Part shown: piece by piece, positions 25,408 to 34,391 of the stretch
Layout of the letters: the number at the start of each line of letters is the position of its first letter
Position numbering within the stretch: position 1 is the stretch's first letter
Origin: CAZGTQ01 sp964528575
GTDB taxonomy: Bacteria > Planctomycetota > UBA1135 > GCA-002686595
Reading direction: 5' to 3'
Assembly (NCBI GenBank): GCA_964528575.1
Contig: CAZGTQ010000332.1
Location: forward strand, 11,913-75,912
Length of the DNA: 64,000 bases
Translations under genes and position numbers: made by a program
Notes under the pieces: model-generated
The model's input: the letters and a program-made list of their open reading frames with translations, nothing else
What the model was told of the DNA's origin: nothing
The model's database searches: none

Positions 25408-26180
25408 TCACCGACACGCACGCGCACGTCTGGTGGTCGAGCTTCGACGACGACCGCGAGGACGTGCTCGCGCGCGCGCGGGCGGCGGGCGTGGAGCGGA
25501 TGGTCGTGGTCGGCACGGACGTCGCCACGTCGCGGGACGCGTTCGCGCTGTGCGCGGGCCGGCCGGGGCTGTACCCCACGGCGGGGATCCACCCGCACGA
25601 CGCGACGGGCTCCGACGCCGCCGCGCGTGCCGCGATCGAGGAGCTGTGCCGGCGCGACGAGTGCGTCGCGGTCGGCGAGACGGGGCTCGACTACTTCAAG
25701 GAGTACTCGCCGCGCGCTCTTCAGCTCGACAACTTCCGCTGGCACCTCGCGCTCGCGCGCGCGCTCGACAAGCCGGTCGTCGTCCACTCGCGCGACGCGC
25801 ACGAGGACACGGCGGCGACGATCGGCGCGTTCCCGGGCGCGCGCGGGGTGATGCACTGCTACACGATGGGACCGGACGAGCTCGGCCCCTATCTCGACGC
25901 CGGCTTCTACGTCTCGTTCTCCGGCGTGGTGACGTATCCGAAGAACGACGCGAACCGCGCCGCGGCCGCCGCCGTGCCGCTCGATCGCCTGCTCGTCGAG
26001 ACCGACTGTCCGTTCCTCGCGCCGCAGGGGAGCCGCGGCCGGCGCAACGAGCCCGCGCTCGTGCGCGCGGTGCTCGAGCGCATCGCCGAAGAGCGCGGTG
26101 CCGACGCCGAGGAGCTCGCGCGGATCACCAGCGCGAACGCGGAGCGGCTCTTCGGGCTGGGTCAGCCCGGATGTTCATGA
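25404..26180 (+). CDS. tatD: TatD-family metal-dependent DNase
   Basis: The 258-residue TIM-barrel hydrolase has all TatD motifs: VITDTHAHVWW (H-x-H), GIHPHDA, AVGETGLDYFKEY, VVHSRDAHEDT, GVMHCYTM and LLVETDCPFLAPQGSRGRRNEP. TatD enzymes are 3'-5' exonucleases acting in DNA repair and degradation. The GTG at 25404 is chosen because it overlaps the preceding stop (GTGA), a pattern found repeatedly in this genome, and puts the barrel's first strand at the very N-terminus. Confidence 0.93.
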   Translation: MITDTHAHVWWSSFDDDREDVLARARAAGVERMVVVGTDVATSRDAFALCAGRPGLYPTAGIHPHDATGSDAAARAAIEELCRRDECVAVGETGLDYFKEYSPRALQLDNFRWHLALARALDKPVVVHSRDAHEDTAATIGAFPGARGVMHCYTMGPDELGPYLDAGFYVSFSGVVTYPKNDANRAAAAAVPLDRLLVETDCPFLAPQGSRGRRNEPALVRAVLERIAEERGADAEELARITSANAERLFGLGQPGCS

Positions 26181-26219
26181 GGCCTCGCTTCGCGGGCGCC
26201 GGCCGGCCGAGCGCGGTTC

Positions 26220-26840
26220 CTACCGCTGGGGCGCGCGCCGCACGAGCGTCCAGACGCAGCCGTCGGCGCCCTCGGCGCGCAGCGCGTTCGGCGAGGTGAG
26301 GTCGTTCGGCACGCGGAACGCGGCGTCGGCGCCGGGGCCGCGCTCACCTGCGTAGGGCACGACGTCGGCGCGGCGCGCCTCGAGCACCGCGCCGGACTCG
26401 TCGACGAAGAACGTGCGTCCGCCGCCGGGCTCGTCGGGCCACGCGTACGCGCACCAGCGGCGCTCCGCCGCGTCGACGTCGAGCGCATCCGAGGGCGCGG
26501 CGAGCGCTCCCCCGCCGCGCGCCGCGAGCCACACCTGGAAGCGGTAGCCGTCGCGGGTGCCGACGCCGTCGGGGCGCACGTCGAAGCGCGGGCCGTCGAA
26601 GCCGCGCAGCAGCGCGAGCGGGCCGTGCTCGCCGCGGCCGTCGCCGTCGGCGTCGAGCGCACCCGAGGCGGCGAGACGGCGCTGCACGTCGACGAGGCGA
26701 ACGAGCGTGTCGATCGCGGCGCGCTCGTCCGCGCCGGCGCGCAGGCCGCGCGCAGCGGGGACCGCGAGCGCGCCGACGATCGCGGCCGTCGCGAGGGCGC
26801 AGGCGAGGTCGCCGGCGCGGGATCGGGGTCGGGGCGGCAT
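26220..26840 (-). CDS. Degenerate pseudopilin-like protein lacking the prepilin cleavage motif
   Basis: The 206-residue protein is a divergent relative of the pseudopilin encoded just upstream. Shared features are the single N-terminal helix, the DADGDGRGEHG segment (DSDADGGGEYG in the other), GYRFQVWL (GYVFQMWL), RWCAYAWPDEPGGGRTFFVDESG (ACYAWPLEA, RVFFINQEG) and an end of the form GCVWTLV. The N-terminus reads SRAG then DLACALATAA, where a pseudopilin has RRAG then FTLIEL. Gly is kept but Phe+1 and Glu+5 are lost, so processing by prepilin peptidase is doubtful. It follows the pseudopilin gene after a strong hairpin. Confidence 0.75.
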   Translation of the reverse strand: MPPRPRSRAGDLACALATAAIVGALAVPAARGLRAGADERAAIDTLVRLVDVQRRLAASGALDADGDGRGEHGPLALLRGFDGPRFDVRPDGVGTRDGYRFQVWLAARGGGALAAPSDALDVDAAERRWCAYAWPDEPGGGRTFFVDESGAVLEARRADVVPYAGERGPGADAAFRVPNDLTSPNALRAEGADGCVWTLVRRAPQR

Positions 26841-26850
26841 CGGCGCAAGA

Positions 26851-26887
26851 GAGCGGGGCGCTCCCACCGCGTGGGAACGCCCCGCTC
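26851..26887 (-). terminator. Long hairpin between the two pseudopilin genes
   Basis: GAGCGGGGCG pairs with CGCCCCGCTC, then one C-A mismatch, then TCCCAC pairs with GTGGGA around a CGC loop. It lies 27 bases past the stop of the canonical pseudopilin gene and 11 bases before the start of the degenerate one, so it could terminate or attenuate transcription between them. Confidence 0.65.
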
Positions 26888-26913
26888 CAAGGAGATCGAC
26901 GAAACCGAGGCGT

Positions 26914-27648
26914 CTACTGCACCGCAGTCCAGAGGTTGCCGTCGTTGGCGACGTTGCCGGGGCCGACCGCGAGCGGGGCCCCCATCGCAGCCTGTCCCAC
27001 CGCGGGCGCGGTGAAGGCGGCGTCGAACGCCGGTCCACCCGCCGCGCCGGAGTACGGCGTCGCGACGCGGTTGTTCATCTGCAGGAGGTCGCCCTCTTGG
27101 TTGATGAAGAACACGCGGTTGCCCGACGTGTTCGCTTCGAGCGGCCACGCGTAGCAAGCCCACAGGATCTCGCCGTTGTCCGGGTCGGGCAGGGCGGCGC
27201 CGTCGGCGCCGCCCGTGGCGAGCTCGGCCACGCCGTCGCCCGCCGCATCGGGCAGCCACATCTGGAAGACGTAGCCCGAGCGGACGACCACGCTCCCCGC
27301 CACGTCGCCGAACGACGCGGACAGGACGGACGGGTCGAGCTCGTCCGTAGCGACGACGCCCAAAGCCGGGACACCCGCCGCGTTGATGCGGAGGGGGTCG
27401 ACGCCGGAGAGCTCGCCGAAGTAGCCGTACTCGCCGCCGCCGTCCGCGTCGCTGTCGATCGCGGACGAGGACTGGAGCTGGGCCTGGGCCGAGGAAATCG
27501 AGCGCAGGGTCGAGATCGCCGCCGATTCGTTGGCGGAGAGTCGCGCGCTCATGAGTTTGGGAATCGCGATCGAAGCGATGATCGCGATGATGGCCACCAC
27601 GATCATGAGCTCGATCAAGGTGAAGCCGGCTCGTCTGTTGTTGCGCAT
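26914..27648 (-). CDS. Type II secretion/type IV pilus pseudopilin (GspG-like)
   Basis: The 244-residue pseudopilin starts MRNNRRAG, is cleaved before FTLIELMIVVAIIAIIASIA, and has Glu at +5. This is a perfect class III signal. The mature protein has the long N-terminal helix and a C-terminal globular domain with DSDADGGGEYGYFG, WACYAWPLEA and NDGNLWTAV at the end. ATG 27648 is preferred to the upstream TTG because AAGAGAG lies five bases before it. Planctomycetota have many such pseudopilins. It lies downstream of the gspE/gspF genes on the same strand, so it is probably the major pseudopilin of the machine encoded there. Confidence 0.92.
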   Translation of the reverse strand: MRNNRRAGFTLIELMIVVAIIAIIASIAIPKLMSARLSANESAAISTLRSISSAQAQLQSSSAIDSDADGGGEYGYFGELSGVDPLRINAAGVPALGVVATDELDPSVLSASFGDVAGSVVVRSGYVFQMWLPDAAGDGVAELATGGADGAALPDPDNGEILWACYAWPLEANTSGNRVFFINQEGDLLQMNNRVATPYSGAAGGPAFDAAFTAPAVGQAAMGAPLAVGPGNVANDGNLWTAVQ

Positions 27649-27944
27649 TCTCACTCTCTTCAAACGTGTGAATGACTCGCGGGTCTCCCGCGGTTCATTC
27701 CGGTCCCGATCGGGTGGACCCTGGACTCGTTTCGTGTTCCCTCCGAACCGGATTCGTCCGGACCGAAGGACGGAATGGCCTCCCTGACCACTCGGATGCC
27801 CTTATCGACGGCGCCGATCGGCCCGCTTGAGGGAGCCCCGGATCATTTCCTTCCCGATGCGCTGAACGCGAAGCACGCCGCCGGACGGGCTCGTCCGACG
27901 GCGTGCTCGAGGGCGTGCGCGCATGCACGCCCCGGGGTCCGGGC
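27649..27944. other. Spacer between gspF and the pseudopilin gene
   Basis: These 296 bases contain no supported gene. They hold the gspF terminator hairpin and, next to the pseudopilin start, a stretch with GGATTCGTCCGG and other less GC-rich motifs that probably contains the pseudopilin promoter. Confidence 0.5.
27874..27905 (-). terminator. Imperfect hairpin after gspF
   Basis: CACGCCG and CGGACG pair with CGTCCG and CGGCGTG, with one C-A mismatch and a GGCT loop. The hairpin is 39 bases past the gspF stop. No U-tract follows. Confidence 0.55.
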
Positions 27945-29225
27945 TCAGTTGCTGAGCTTGCCGACGATGTCGAGGATCGGCAGGAAGACGGCCATGACGA
28001 CGCCGCCGACGATCACGCCCATGAACGAGATCAGGAGCGGCTCGATCATGCTCGTCAGGCCCTTGATCGCCGCCTTCACCTGCGAGTCGTAGAACTCGGC
28101 GATCTTCTCGAGCAGCACCTCGAGCGCGCCCGAGCGTTCGCCGATCGCGATCATGCGCACGACCATCGGCGGGAAGACGCGGCTCTCGCCGAGCGGCTCG
28201 GACAGCATGTTGCCGCCCTTGACGCTTTCCTTCGAGTTCCGCACGACGTCGGCGACGACCTGATTGCCGGCCGTGTCCGCGACGATGTCGAGCGTGCCCA
28301 TGATCGGGACGCCGGATTGGATCAGCGTGGCGAACGTGCGCGAGAAGCGCGCCAGCGCGATCTTCTTGACCAGCGTACCGAAGACCGGCGCGCGCAGCGT
28401 GAAGTGGTCCCACGCCAGCTTGCCCTTCTTCGTGCGCATCGCGCCCCAGCCGGCGGCGAAGAGGCTCGCCGCCGCAAGCAGCACGATCGGCCATTTCGCG
28501 CGCAGCATGTCCGAGAAGTCGAGCACCATCTGCGTCAGAGGCGGCAGCTCGCTGTCGAGCGACTCGAACACCTGGCGGAACGTCGGCACGACGCCGAGCA
28601 TCAGGAACGCGGTGATGCCGAGCACGAGGACGAGCGAGATGACGGGATACGTCATCGCGCTCTTGATCTCGCGCGACAGCTCGGCGGACGCCTCGAGGTA
28701 GTCGGCCAGGCGCTGGAGGATCACGTCCATCTGGCCGGAGACCTCGCCCGCGCACACCATGCTGATGTACAGCGGCGAGAAGACCTTCGGCATCGTCTGC
28801 ATCGCGTGCGACAGGTCGGAGCCGCCGCGCAGCTCGGACGCGAGCTTCTCGCAGGCCATCTTGAAGCCGGGCGTCTCCGCCTGCTCCCCGAGGACTTCGA
28901 GCGACTCCATCAGGGACAGACCCGCGCCGATCATCGTCGCGAGCTGCCGCGTGAAGAGCACGAGCTCCGTCTTGCTCGCCTTCGGCCTGACCTTGAACAG
29001 CCGGATCTCACCCGAGCGCCTGCTGCCGCCGCCGCTTCCGCTCCCGCCGCCGGTCTTCTTGGCCTTCGCCTTCTTGGCGACGGCCTTGCCGCCCTCGGCG
29101 ATCTTCAGCACGACGAGGTTCTTGCGGCGCAGCTCGGCCACCGCCTCGTTCTTGTTGTCGGCGCTGATCGTGCCTTCGACGGTGTTCCCGCTGGCGTTCT
29201 TCGCTGCGTATCGAAAACTGGCCAC
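27945..29225 (-). CDS. GspF/PilC inner-membrane platform protein
   Basis: The 426-residue protein has two T2SF domains, around residues 95-220 (LVLFTRQLATMIGAGLSLMESL ... AGEVSGQMDVIL) and 295-420 (FSRTFATLIQSGVPIMGTLDI ... IAIGERSGALEVLLEKIAEFYD), with three membrane segments. The N-terminal MASFRYAAKNASGNTVEGTI is the conserved PilC start. Between them lies a linker with KKAKAKKTGGGSGSGGG. It anchors the assembly ATPase to the membrane in T2SS and pili. The start is GTG at 29225, with GGGAG six bases upstream. It lies 33 bases after gspE on the same strand. Confidence 0.94.
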   Translation of the reverse strand: MASFRYAAKNASGNTVEGTISADNKNEAVAELRRKNLVVLKIAEGGKAVAKKAKAKKTGGGSGSGGGSRRSGEIRLFKVRPKASKTELVLFTRQLATMIGAGLSLMESLEVLGEQAETPGFKMACEKLASELRGGSDLSHAMQTMPKVFSPLYISMVCAGEVSGQMDVILQRLADYLEASAELSREIKSAMTYPVISLVLVLGITAFLMLGVVPTFRQVFESLDSELPPLTQMVLDFSDMLRAKWPIVLLAAASLFAAGWGAMRTKKGKLAWDHFTLRAPVFGTLVKKIALARFSRTFATLIQSGVPIMGTLDIVADTAGNQVVADVVRNSKESVKGGNMLSEPLGESRVFPPMVVRMIAIGERSGALEVLLEKIAEFYDSQVKAAIKGLTSMIEPLLISFMGVIVGGVVMAVFLPILDIVGKLSN

Positions 29226-29258
29226 GTGACGCTCCCGGATGCTCGGCCTGGGGCCGGA

Positions 29259-30950
29259 CTAGTCGTCCACCGTCACTCGCAGGACCTCGGCGAGGGACGT
29301 GCGGCCGCGGATCACGTTCAGGAGCCCGACACGCCGTAGGGTCAGCATGCCGCGCTCGATTCCCGCCGCCTTGATCTCCTGTACGGATCGTCCCTCGACG
29401 ACCATGCGCTTGAGCGTCCCGTCGAGCGCGAGCGTCTCGAGCAGCGCGAAGCGGCCGCGATAGCCCAACTGGCAGCGCGAGCACCCCTCCGTCGCCGGCT
29501 CGTAGATCGTCAGGTCCTCGAGCTCCTTCTTCAGGAAGCCGACCTTGAGCAGCTCGTCGCGCGGGACCTCGATCGGCTGGCGACAGTGCGGGCAGAGCGC
29601 CCGCACGAGACGCTGGGCTGCGACGCACAGGAGCGAGCTCGACACCATGAACGGGTCGACGCCCATGTCGACCAGGCGCGTGACGGCGCCGGCCGCGTCG
29701 TTCGTGTGCAGCGTCGAGAGCACGAGGTGGCCGGTGAGCGCGGCCTTGACCGCGATCTCGGCCGTCTCGGCGTCCCGGATCTCGCCGACGAGGACCACGT
29801 CGGGGTCCTGGCGCAGGATCGAGCGCAGCGCGCCGGCGAACGTGAGCCCGCGCTTGGGGTTGACCGGCACCTGGTTGATGCCGTCCATGTTGTACTCGAC
29901 CGGGTCTTCGACGGTGACGACGTTGATCTCGGGCGTCGCGACCTCCTTGACCGCGGCGTAGAGCGTCGTCGACTTGCCCGAGCCCGTCGGGCCGGTGACG
30001 AGCACCATGCCGTACGCCGAGCTGATGCCGGCCTTGAGATCGACCAAGCAGCGCGGCTCGTAGTTCAGGCTGTCGAGCCGCAGAGCGATGTTGCCCGTGT
30101 CGAGGATCCGCATCACGGCCTTCTCGCCGCCGACGACGGGCAGCGTCGAGAGGCGGAAGTCGATCGTGCGGTTCTCGTAGCGGATCTGGAACTTGCCGTC
30201 CTGCGGCGCCTGGCGCTCCGCGATGTCGAGGCTCGCGAGGATCTTGAGGCGCGACGTGAGCGAGGGCAGCAGCGACTTCGGCGGCCGCAGCGCTTCGACG
30301 AGGCGGCCGTCGATCCGCAGGCGCACGCGGATCGAGTTCTCGCCCGGCTCGATGTGGATGTCGCTCGCCTTCTCGCGCAGCGCGCGGAGCAGGATCAGGT
30401 TGACGAGCTTGACCGCGGGGACGTCGTCGCCCTGCGCGGCGGAGAGGTCGATGTTGTCGCTCTCCTCCTCGCGCACCTCGATCCCGTCGGTCGAGACCTC
30501 GTCGAGCAGGTCGTCGACCTGCTTGCGACCGTCGTCGAAGAGCTTCGCGAGCGCGCCGCGGATCGCGGACGGGTGCGACAGGAGCGGCTTGATCCGGCAG
30601 CCCGACAGGATGTTCAGGTCGTCGAGCAGGAGCACGTCGAACGGGTCGCTCACCGCGATCGAGAGCACGTCCCCGTTGCGCGCCACAGGCAGGATGCAGT
30701 GCTGCGTGCACACGTCCTGCGGGAGCGCCTCGACCGCCTTCGGGTCGGGCTGGATGCGCGAAACGTCGATCGGCGGCACGCTCGCCGCGCGACCGAGCGT
30801 GAAGAAGAACTTCGATTCGTCCAGGCCGCCGCGCTCCATCAGGACGTCGAGCGGCGAGCGGCCGCCTTCCTGGGCGCGCTCCCACTCGTCGGCCGTGATC
30901 AGCTCGGCGTCGATGAGCAGACGCCGGATCTTGCCGGACAGACGGACCAT
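29259..30950 (-). CDS. GspE/PilB assembly ATPase
   Basis: The 563-residue hexameric ATPase drives pseudopilin polymerisation. The N-terminal GspE domain runs from about residue 3 to 140 (KIRRLLIDAELITADEW). The C-terminal ATPase has Walker A GPTGSGKST at 320-328, the Asp box VTVEDPVEY, Walker B DVVLVGEIRDAETAEI and the His box TGHLVLSTLHTNDAAGA. A zinc tetracysteine is present: LCPHC near 430-440 and GCSRC. Start ATG 30950 overlaps the pilT TGA (TGATG). It is the extension ATPase paired with the retraction-type ATPase encoded just upstream. Confidence 0.95.
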   Translation of the reverse strand: MVRLSGKIRRLLIDAELITADEWERAQEGGRSPLDVLMERGGLDESKFFFTLGRAASVPPIDVSRIQPDPKAVEALPQDVCTQHCILPVARNGDVLSIAVSDPFDVLLLDDLNILSGCRIKPLLSHPSAIRGALAKLFDDGRKQVDDLLDEVSTDGIEVREEESDNIDLSAAQGDDVPAVKLVNLILLRALREKASDIHIEPGENSIRVRLRIDGRLVEALRPPKSLLPSLTSRLKILASLDIAERQAPQDGKFQIRYENRTIDFRLSTLPVVGGEKAVMRILDTGNIALRLDSLNYEPRCLVDLKAGISSAYGMVLVTGPTGSGKSTTLYAAVKEVATPEINVVTVEDPVEYNMDGINQVPVNPKRGLTFAGALRSILRQDPDVVLVGEIRDAETAEIAVKAALTGHLVLSTLHTNDAAGAVTRLVDMGVDPFMVSSSLLCVAAQRLVRALCPHCRQPIEVPRDELLKVGFLKKELEDLTIYEPATEGCSRCQLGYRGRFALLETLALDGTLKRMVVEGRSVQEIKAAGIERGMLTLRRVGLLNVIRGRTSLAEVLRVTVDD

Positions 30951-32017
30951 CAGGCGACGCCGCGCAGCAGGGTCTTCAGCTCGGACGGATCGGTCAGCGC
31001 CCGCTCGGCATCCTCGAGACGCACGCGGCCGCTCTTGACGAGGTTCGCGAGCGACGTCGCCATCGTGCGCATGCCGAGGCGCCCGCCGGTCTGGATCTGC
31101 GAGTAGATCTGGTGGCCCTTGCCCTCGCGGATCAGCGCCCGGATCGCGGGCGTCGCGATCATGACCTCGCACGAGAGCGCGCGGCCGCGGCCGACGGCGA
31201 GCGGCAGGAGCTGCTGGCAGAACACCGCCTCGACGGAGAACGAGAGCTGCGTGCGCACCTGCTGCTGCTGGTGCGACGGGAACACGTCGATGATGCGGTT
31301 GACCGTCTGGACGCAGTCGGGCGTGTGCAGCGTGCCGAACGTCAGGTGGCCGGTCTCCGCCAGCGTCAGCGCCGCCTCGATCGTCTCGAGGTCGCGCAGC
31401 TCGCCGACGAGCACGACGTCGGGGTCCTGGCGCAGAACGCTGCGCAGCGAGCGCTGGAACGAGCGCGAGTCGTTGTGGATCTCGCGCTGGGTCACCAGGC
31501 ACCCGTGGCTGCGGTGCGAGAACTCGATCGGGTCCTCGATCGTGATCACGTGCCCGTTGCGGTTCTGGTTGATGAAGTCGATCATCGCCGCGAGCGACGT
31601 CGACTTGCCCGAGCCGGTCGAGCCGGTCATCAGCACGAGGCCGGCGCGGAGCGAGCACAGCCGCTCGCACACGTCCGCCGGGAGGCCGAGCTGGCCGAAG
31701 CCCGCGATCTCGTGCGGCACGAGGCGCAGCACGCACGCGACGGTGCCCTGCTGGAAGAAGACGTTCGCGCGGAAGCGGCCCTGCCCCTCGAGCGCGAACG
31801 AGCAGTCGAGCTCGAGCTCGCGGTCCAGCTTCGCGATCTGGTCGGAGGTGAGCACGCTCGTCGAGAGCCGGCGCGTGTCCTCCGCCGTCAGCGGAGAGTG
31901 CTCGACCGGCACGAGCATGCCGTCGATGCGGATCCGCGGCGGGGTGCCGCAGGAGATGTGCAAGTCGGACCCGCCCTTGCGCACCAGGAGCGCAAGGAGA
32001 TCTTCCATCGTGATCAT
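30950..32017 (-). CDS. pilT: PilT-type retraction ATPase
   Basis: The 355-residue ATPase is of the twitching-motility retraction type. Walker A GSTGSGKST lies at 132-140, the Asp box ITIEDPIEF follows, then Walker B DVVLVGELRDLETI and the His box TGHLTFGTLHT. The PilT-specific C-terminal motif AIRALIREGKGHQIYSQIQT is present. The ATG at 32017 (MITMEDLLALLVRKGG) has AGGAA eight bases upstream. A PilT next to GspE and GspF suggests a dynamic type IV-like pilus rather than a pure secretion system, or a shared machine. Confidence 0.94.
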   Translation of the reverse strand: MITMEDLLALLVRKGGSDLHISCGTPPRIRIDGMLVPVEHSPLTAEDTRRLSTSVLTSDQIAKLDRELELDCSFALEGQGRFRANVFFQQGTVACVLRLVPHEIAGFGQLGLPADVCERLCSLRAGLVLMTGSTGSGKSTSLAAMIDFINQNRNGHVITIEDPIEFSHRSHGCLVTQREIHNDSRSFQRSLRSVLRQDPDVVLVGELRDLETIEAALTLAETGHLTFGTLHTPDCVQTVNRIIDVFPSHQQQQVRTQLSFSVEAVFCQQLLPLAVGRGRALSCEVMIATPAIRALIREGKGHQIYSQIQTGGRLGMRTMATSLANLVKSGRVRLEDAERALTDPSELKTLLRGVA

Positions 32018-32158
32018 CGGGACTGTTCCTGTCGCTGGGAGACCGCTCTTCGCGCGCTCTGCAAGCGACTCGATCGGCCGCGGGAGGCCATCGACTGGAG
32101 CCCCCGCCCCCGCGGAACCCAGACTCGGAACTTCTTTCCGGCTCCCGATGCGGACCGG

Positions 32159-32187
32159 GGCGCGCTCCCTCGGGGAGGAAGCGCGCC
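32159..32187 (-). terminator. Hairpin after the EF-G-like gene
   Basis: A 13-bp stem with one mismatch (GGCGCGCTCCCTC against GAGGAAGCGCGCC) and a GGG loop lies 57 bases past the EF-G-like stop, upstream of pilT. Confidence 0.6.
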
Positions 32188-32244
32188 TCGTCGATCAGGT
32201 CGATCGAGTGGTCGCGCGTCTCCAGCCCCGAGGGGGCTGCCGGA

Positions 32245-34260
32245 TCAGTCCTCTTCGGCGTGCTTCTTGCCGATCGCGGCGAGCACCTTCTGCTGCTCGG
32301 ACGTCGGCATCGGCGCGTAGTGGTCGAGCACCATCGTGTAGGTGCCCTCGCCGGCCGTCTGCGACTTCAGGTCGCGGAAGTACGTCTGCATCGTCGACAG
32401 CGGCACGTGCGCCTTGATCACGGTGTCGGTGCCGTCGCTCTGCTGGTCGAGCACGTGGCCGCGGCGCTGGCTGGTCAGGTCGGAGAAGACCGAGCCCGCG
32501 TCGTCGGACGGGATCGAGATCACCGCCTCCATGATCGGCTCGAGCAGAACGGGCGCCGCCTTGCCGAAGCCGTCGCGGAACGCCCGCGCGCCCGCCTTCC
32601 TGAAGCTCGCCTCGTCGGAGTCGACCGCGTGGAACTTGCCGTCGTAGAGCTCGACCTCGACGTCGACGACGGAACTGTGCGTCAGCACGCCCTCGGCGCA
32701 GATCTCGCGGATGCCCTTCTCGACCGCCGGGATCAGGTTGCGCGGGATCGAGCCGCCGACGACCTTGTCGAGGAACACGACGCCCGTGTCCTTCTCCCCC
32801 GGCCGCACGCGCAGGTAGCACTCGCCGAACTGGCCGCGCCCGCCGGACTGCTTCCTGTGCCGGTGGTGGCCGTCCGCGGGCTTCGTGACCGTCTCGCGGA
32901 ACGCGATGCGCGGGAGCCCGGTGTCGATCTCGACGCCGTAGCGGCGCTTCAGACGCGCCTCGATGACTTGCAGGTGCAGATCGCTCATCCCGTGCAGGAC
33001 GAGCTCGTGCGTGACCGGATCCTGCTCGATCTCCAGGCTCGGGTCCTCGGCGGACAGCTTCGCGAGCGACTCGCCGATCTTCTGCTCGTCCGAGCGGCTC
33101 TTCGGCACGACCGCGAGCGACACCATCGGCGGCGGGATCTCCGGCCGGTCGACGACGGGCGCCTTGTGCCCCGCGACGGTGAACGTGTCGCCCCAGTTGA
33201 TCTTCTCGACCTTCGTGAACGCGACGACGTCGCCCGCGCCGCCCCGCTCGATCGGATCGCGGCGCTTGCCGCCGACCTGGTGGAACAGCCCGCCCGTCTT
33301 CTCGCTCTTGGCGTCGGGGTCCCGCGCGGGGATGAGCGCGTCGTGGGCTCCGAGCGATCCCTGCAGGAGACGCGCGATGCACACGCGCCCGACGTGCGGA
33401 TCCGAGCGCACTCCGACGACGACGCCGACCGCGGGACCCTCGGGCGTGCACGGCACCGGCTCCCCGTTGCTCTTGAACAGCCCCTCGGTGTCCGCCGTCG
33501 GAGCGTACTCCGCGAGGAACGCGACCAGCTCGTCGACGCCGAGGCCGCTGACCGGGTTGCAGACGAGCACGGGCACGAGCGTGCCCTTGGAGATCGCGTT
33601 CGGCACGTTCGCGTGGAGCACCTCGTCGGAGAGCGTCTCCTCCTCGAGGTACCGCATCACGACGTCCTCGTCCTCGCACGCGTCCATCACGCGGTCCATG
33701 AGGCGCTTGCGCCAATCGGACGCGCCGGTGAGGACCGACTCGATCGAGGCGAAGCCCGATCCGCTCGCGTTGGGGAGCTGCACCGGCACGCACGCCCTGG
33801 ACACCTCGTCGCGCAGCGCGGCGACGGTCGCTTCGAAGTCCGCGTTGTCGCCGTCCAGGTGCGTGAGCACGACTGCGCGACCGCGCCCGAGCTCGGTCGC
33901 GAGCTCCATCTTCTTGCGCAGGTTGAAGGTGACGCCGCTCGAGCAGCTCACGACGCCGACCGTCAGGTCCGAGCCGAACATCGCGCCCGTGGTCTCGGCG
34001 ACGAAGTCGGGGTAGCCGGGCGTGTCGAAGAGGTTCCAGTCGCGGCCGTCCTTCGACACGTGGAGCACCTTGGCGACCAGCGTGTGCCCCTTGTCCTGCT
34101 CCTCGGGCTCGGTGTCGGCGATCGAGGACTTGTCCGCGACCGATCCCTTGCGATCCGCCGCGCCCAACGAGAATGCGAGCGCGTCGATGAGCGTGGTCTT
34201 GCCGGCCGAGGGGTGCCCGACGAAGGCGACGTTGCGCGTCGTGGCGGCGCTTTGGCTCAT
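32245..34260 (-). CDS. EF-G-like translational GTPase (EF-G-2 type)
   Basis: The 671-residue GTPase has the EF-G domain order: G domain (Walker A VGHPSAGKTTLIDAL, G3 FDTPGYPDF), a beta-barrel domain II (EGPAVGVVVGVRSDPHVGRV), domain III, domain IV (HRHRKQSGGRGQFGECYL) and domain V (LLEPIMEAVISIPSDDAGSVFSDL). The G2 region reads DTEPEEQDKGHTL where canonical EF-G has a D-x-x-x-x-E-x-x-R-G-I-T pattern, and G4 reads LTHLD rather than NKMD. This matches the EF-G-2 group, whose role is not established, rather than the main FusA. ATG at 34260 (MSQSAATTRNVAFVGHP) is preferred to an earlier start that adds an unconserved leader. Confidence 0.9.
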   Translation of the reverse strand: MSQSAATTRNVAFVGHPSAGKTTLIDALAFSLGAADRKGSVADKSSIADTEPEEQDKGHTLVAKVLHVSKDGRDWNLFDTPGYPDFVAETTGAMFGSDLTVGVVSCSSGVTFNLRKKMELATELGRGRAVVLTHLDGDNADFEATVAALRDEVSRACVPVQLPNASGSGFASIESVLTGASDWRKRLMDRVMDACEDEDVVMRYLEEETLSDEVLHANVPNAISKGTLVPVLVCNPVSGLGVDELVAFLAEYAPTADTEGLFKSNGEPVPCTPEGPAVGVVVGVRSDPHVGRVCIARLLQGSLGAHDALIPARDPDAKSEKTGGLFHQVGGKRRDPIERGGAGDVVAFTKVEKINWGDTFTVAGHKAPVVDRPEIPPPMVSLAVVPKSRSDEQKIGESLAKLSAEDPSLEIEQDPVTHELVLHGMSDLHLQVIEARLKRRYGVEIDTGLPRIAFRETVTKPADGHHRHRKQSGGRGQFGECYLRVRPGEKDTGVVFLDKVVGGSIPRNLIPAVEKGIREICAEGVLTHSSVVDVEVELYDGKFHAVDSDEASFRKAGARAFRDGFGKAAPVLLEPIMEAVISIPSDDAGSVFSDLTSQRRGHVLDQQSDGTDTVIKAHVPLSTMQTYFRDLKSQTAGEGTYTMVLDHYAPMPTSEQQKVLAAIGKKHAEED

Positions 34261-34361
34261 GGCGTCCAGTGCGGCGACATGGGTTGCGGAAGCCGGCCCG
34301 ATGGACCGGTGGAAAGGCCGCACATGCTAACGCGCCCCCGCGGGGTGTGCCCCCCGACTCG

Positions 34362-34384
34362 GGCGGCGGGCCGGGCCCGCCGCC
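34362..34384 (-). terminator. Hairpin directly after the OmpA-like gene
   Basis: GGCGGCGGG and CCCGCCGCC pair around CCGGG, 8 bases past the stop of the OmpA-like lipoprotein gene. Confidence 0.55.
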
Positions 34385-34391
34385 GGCGCCG

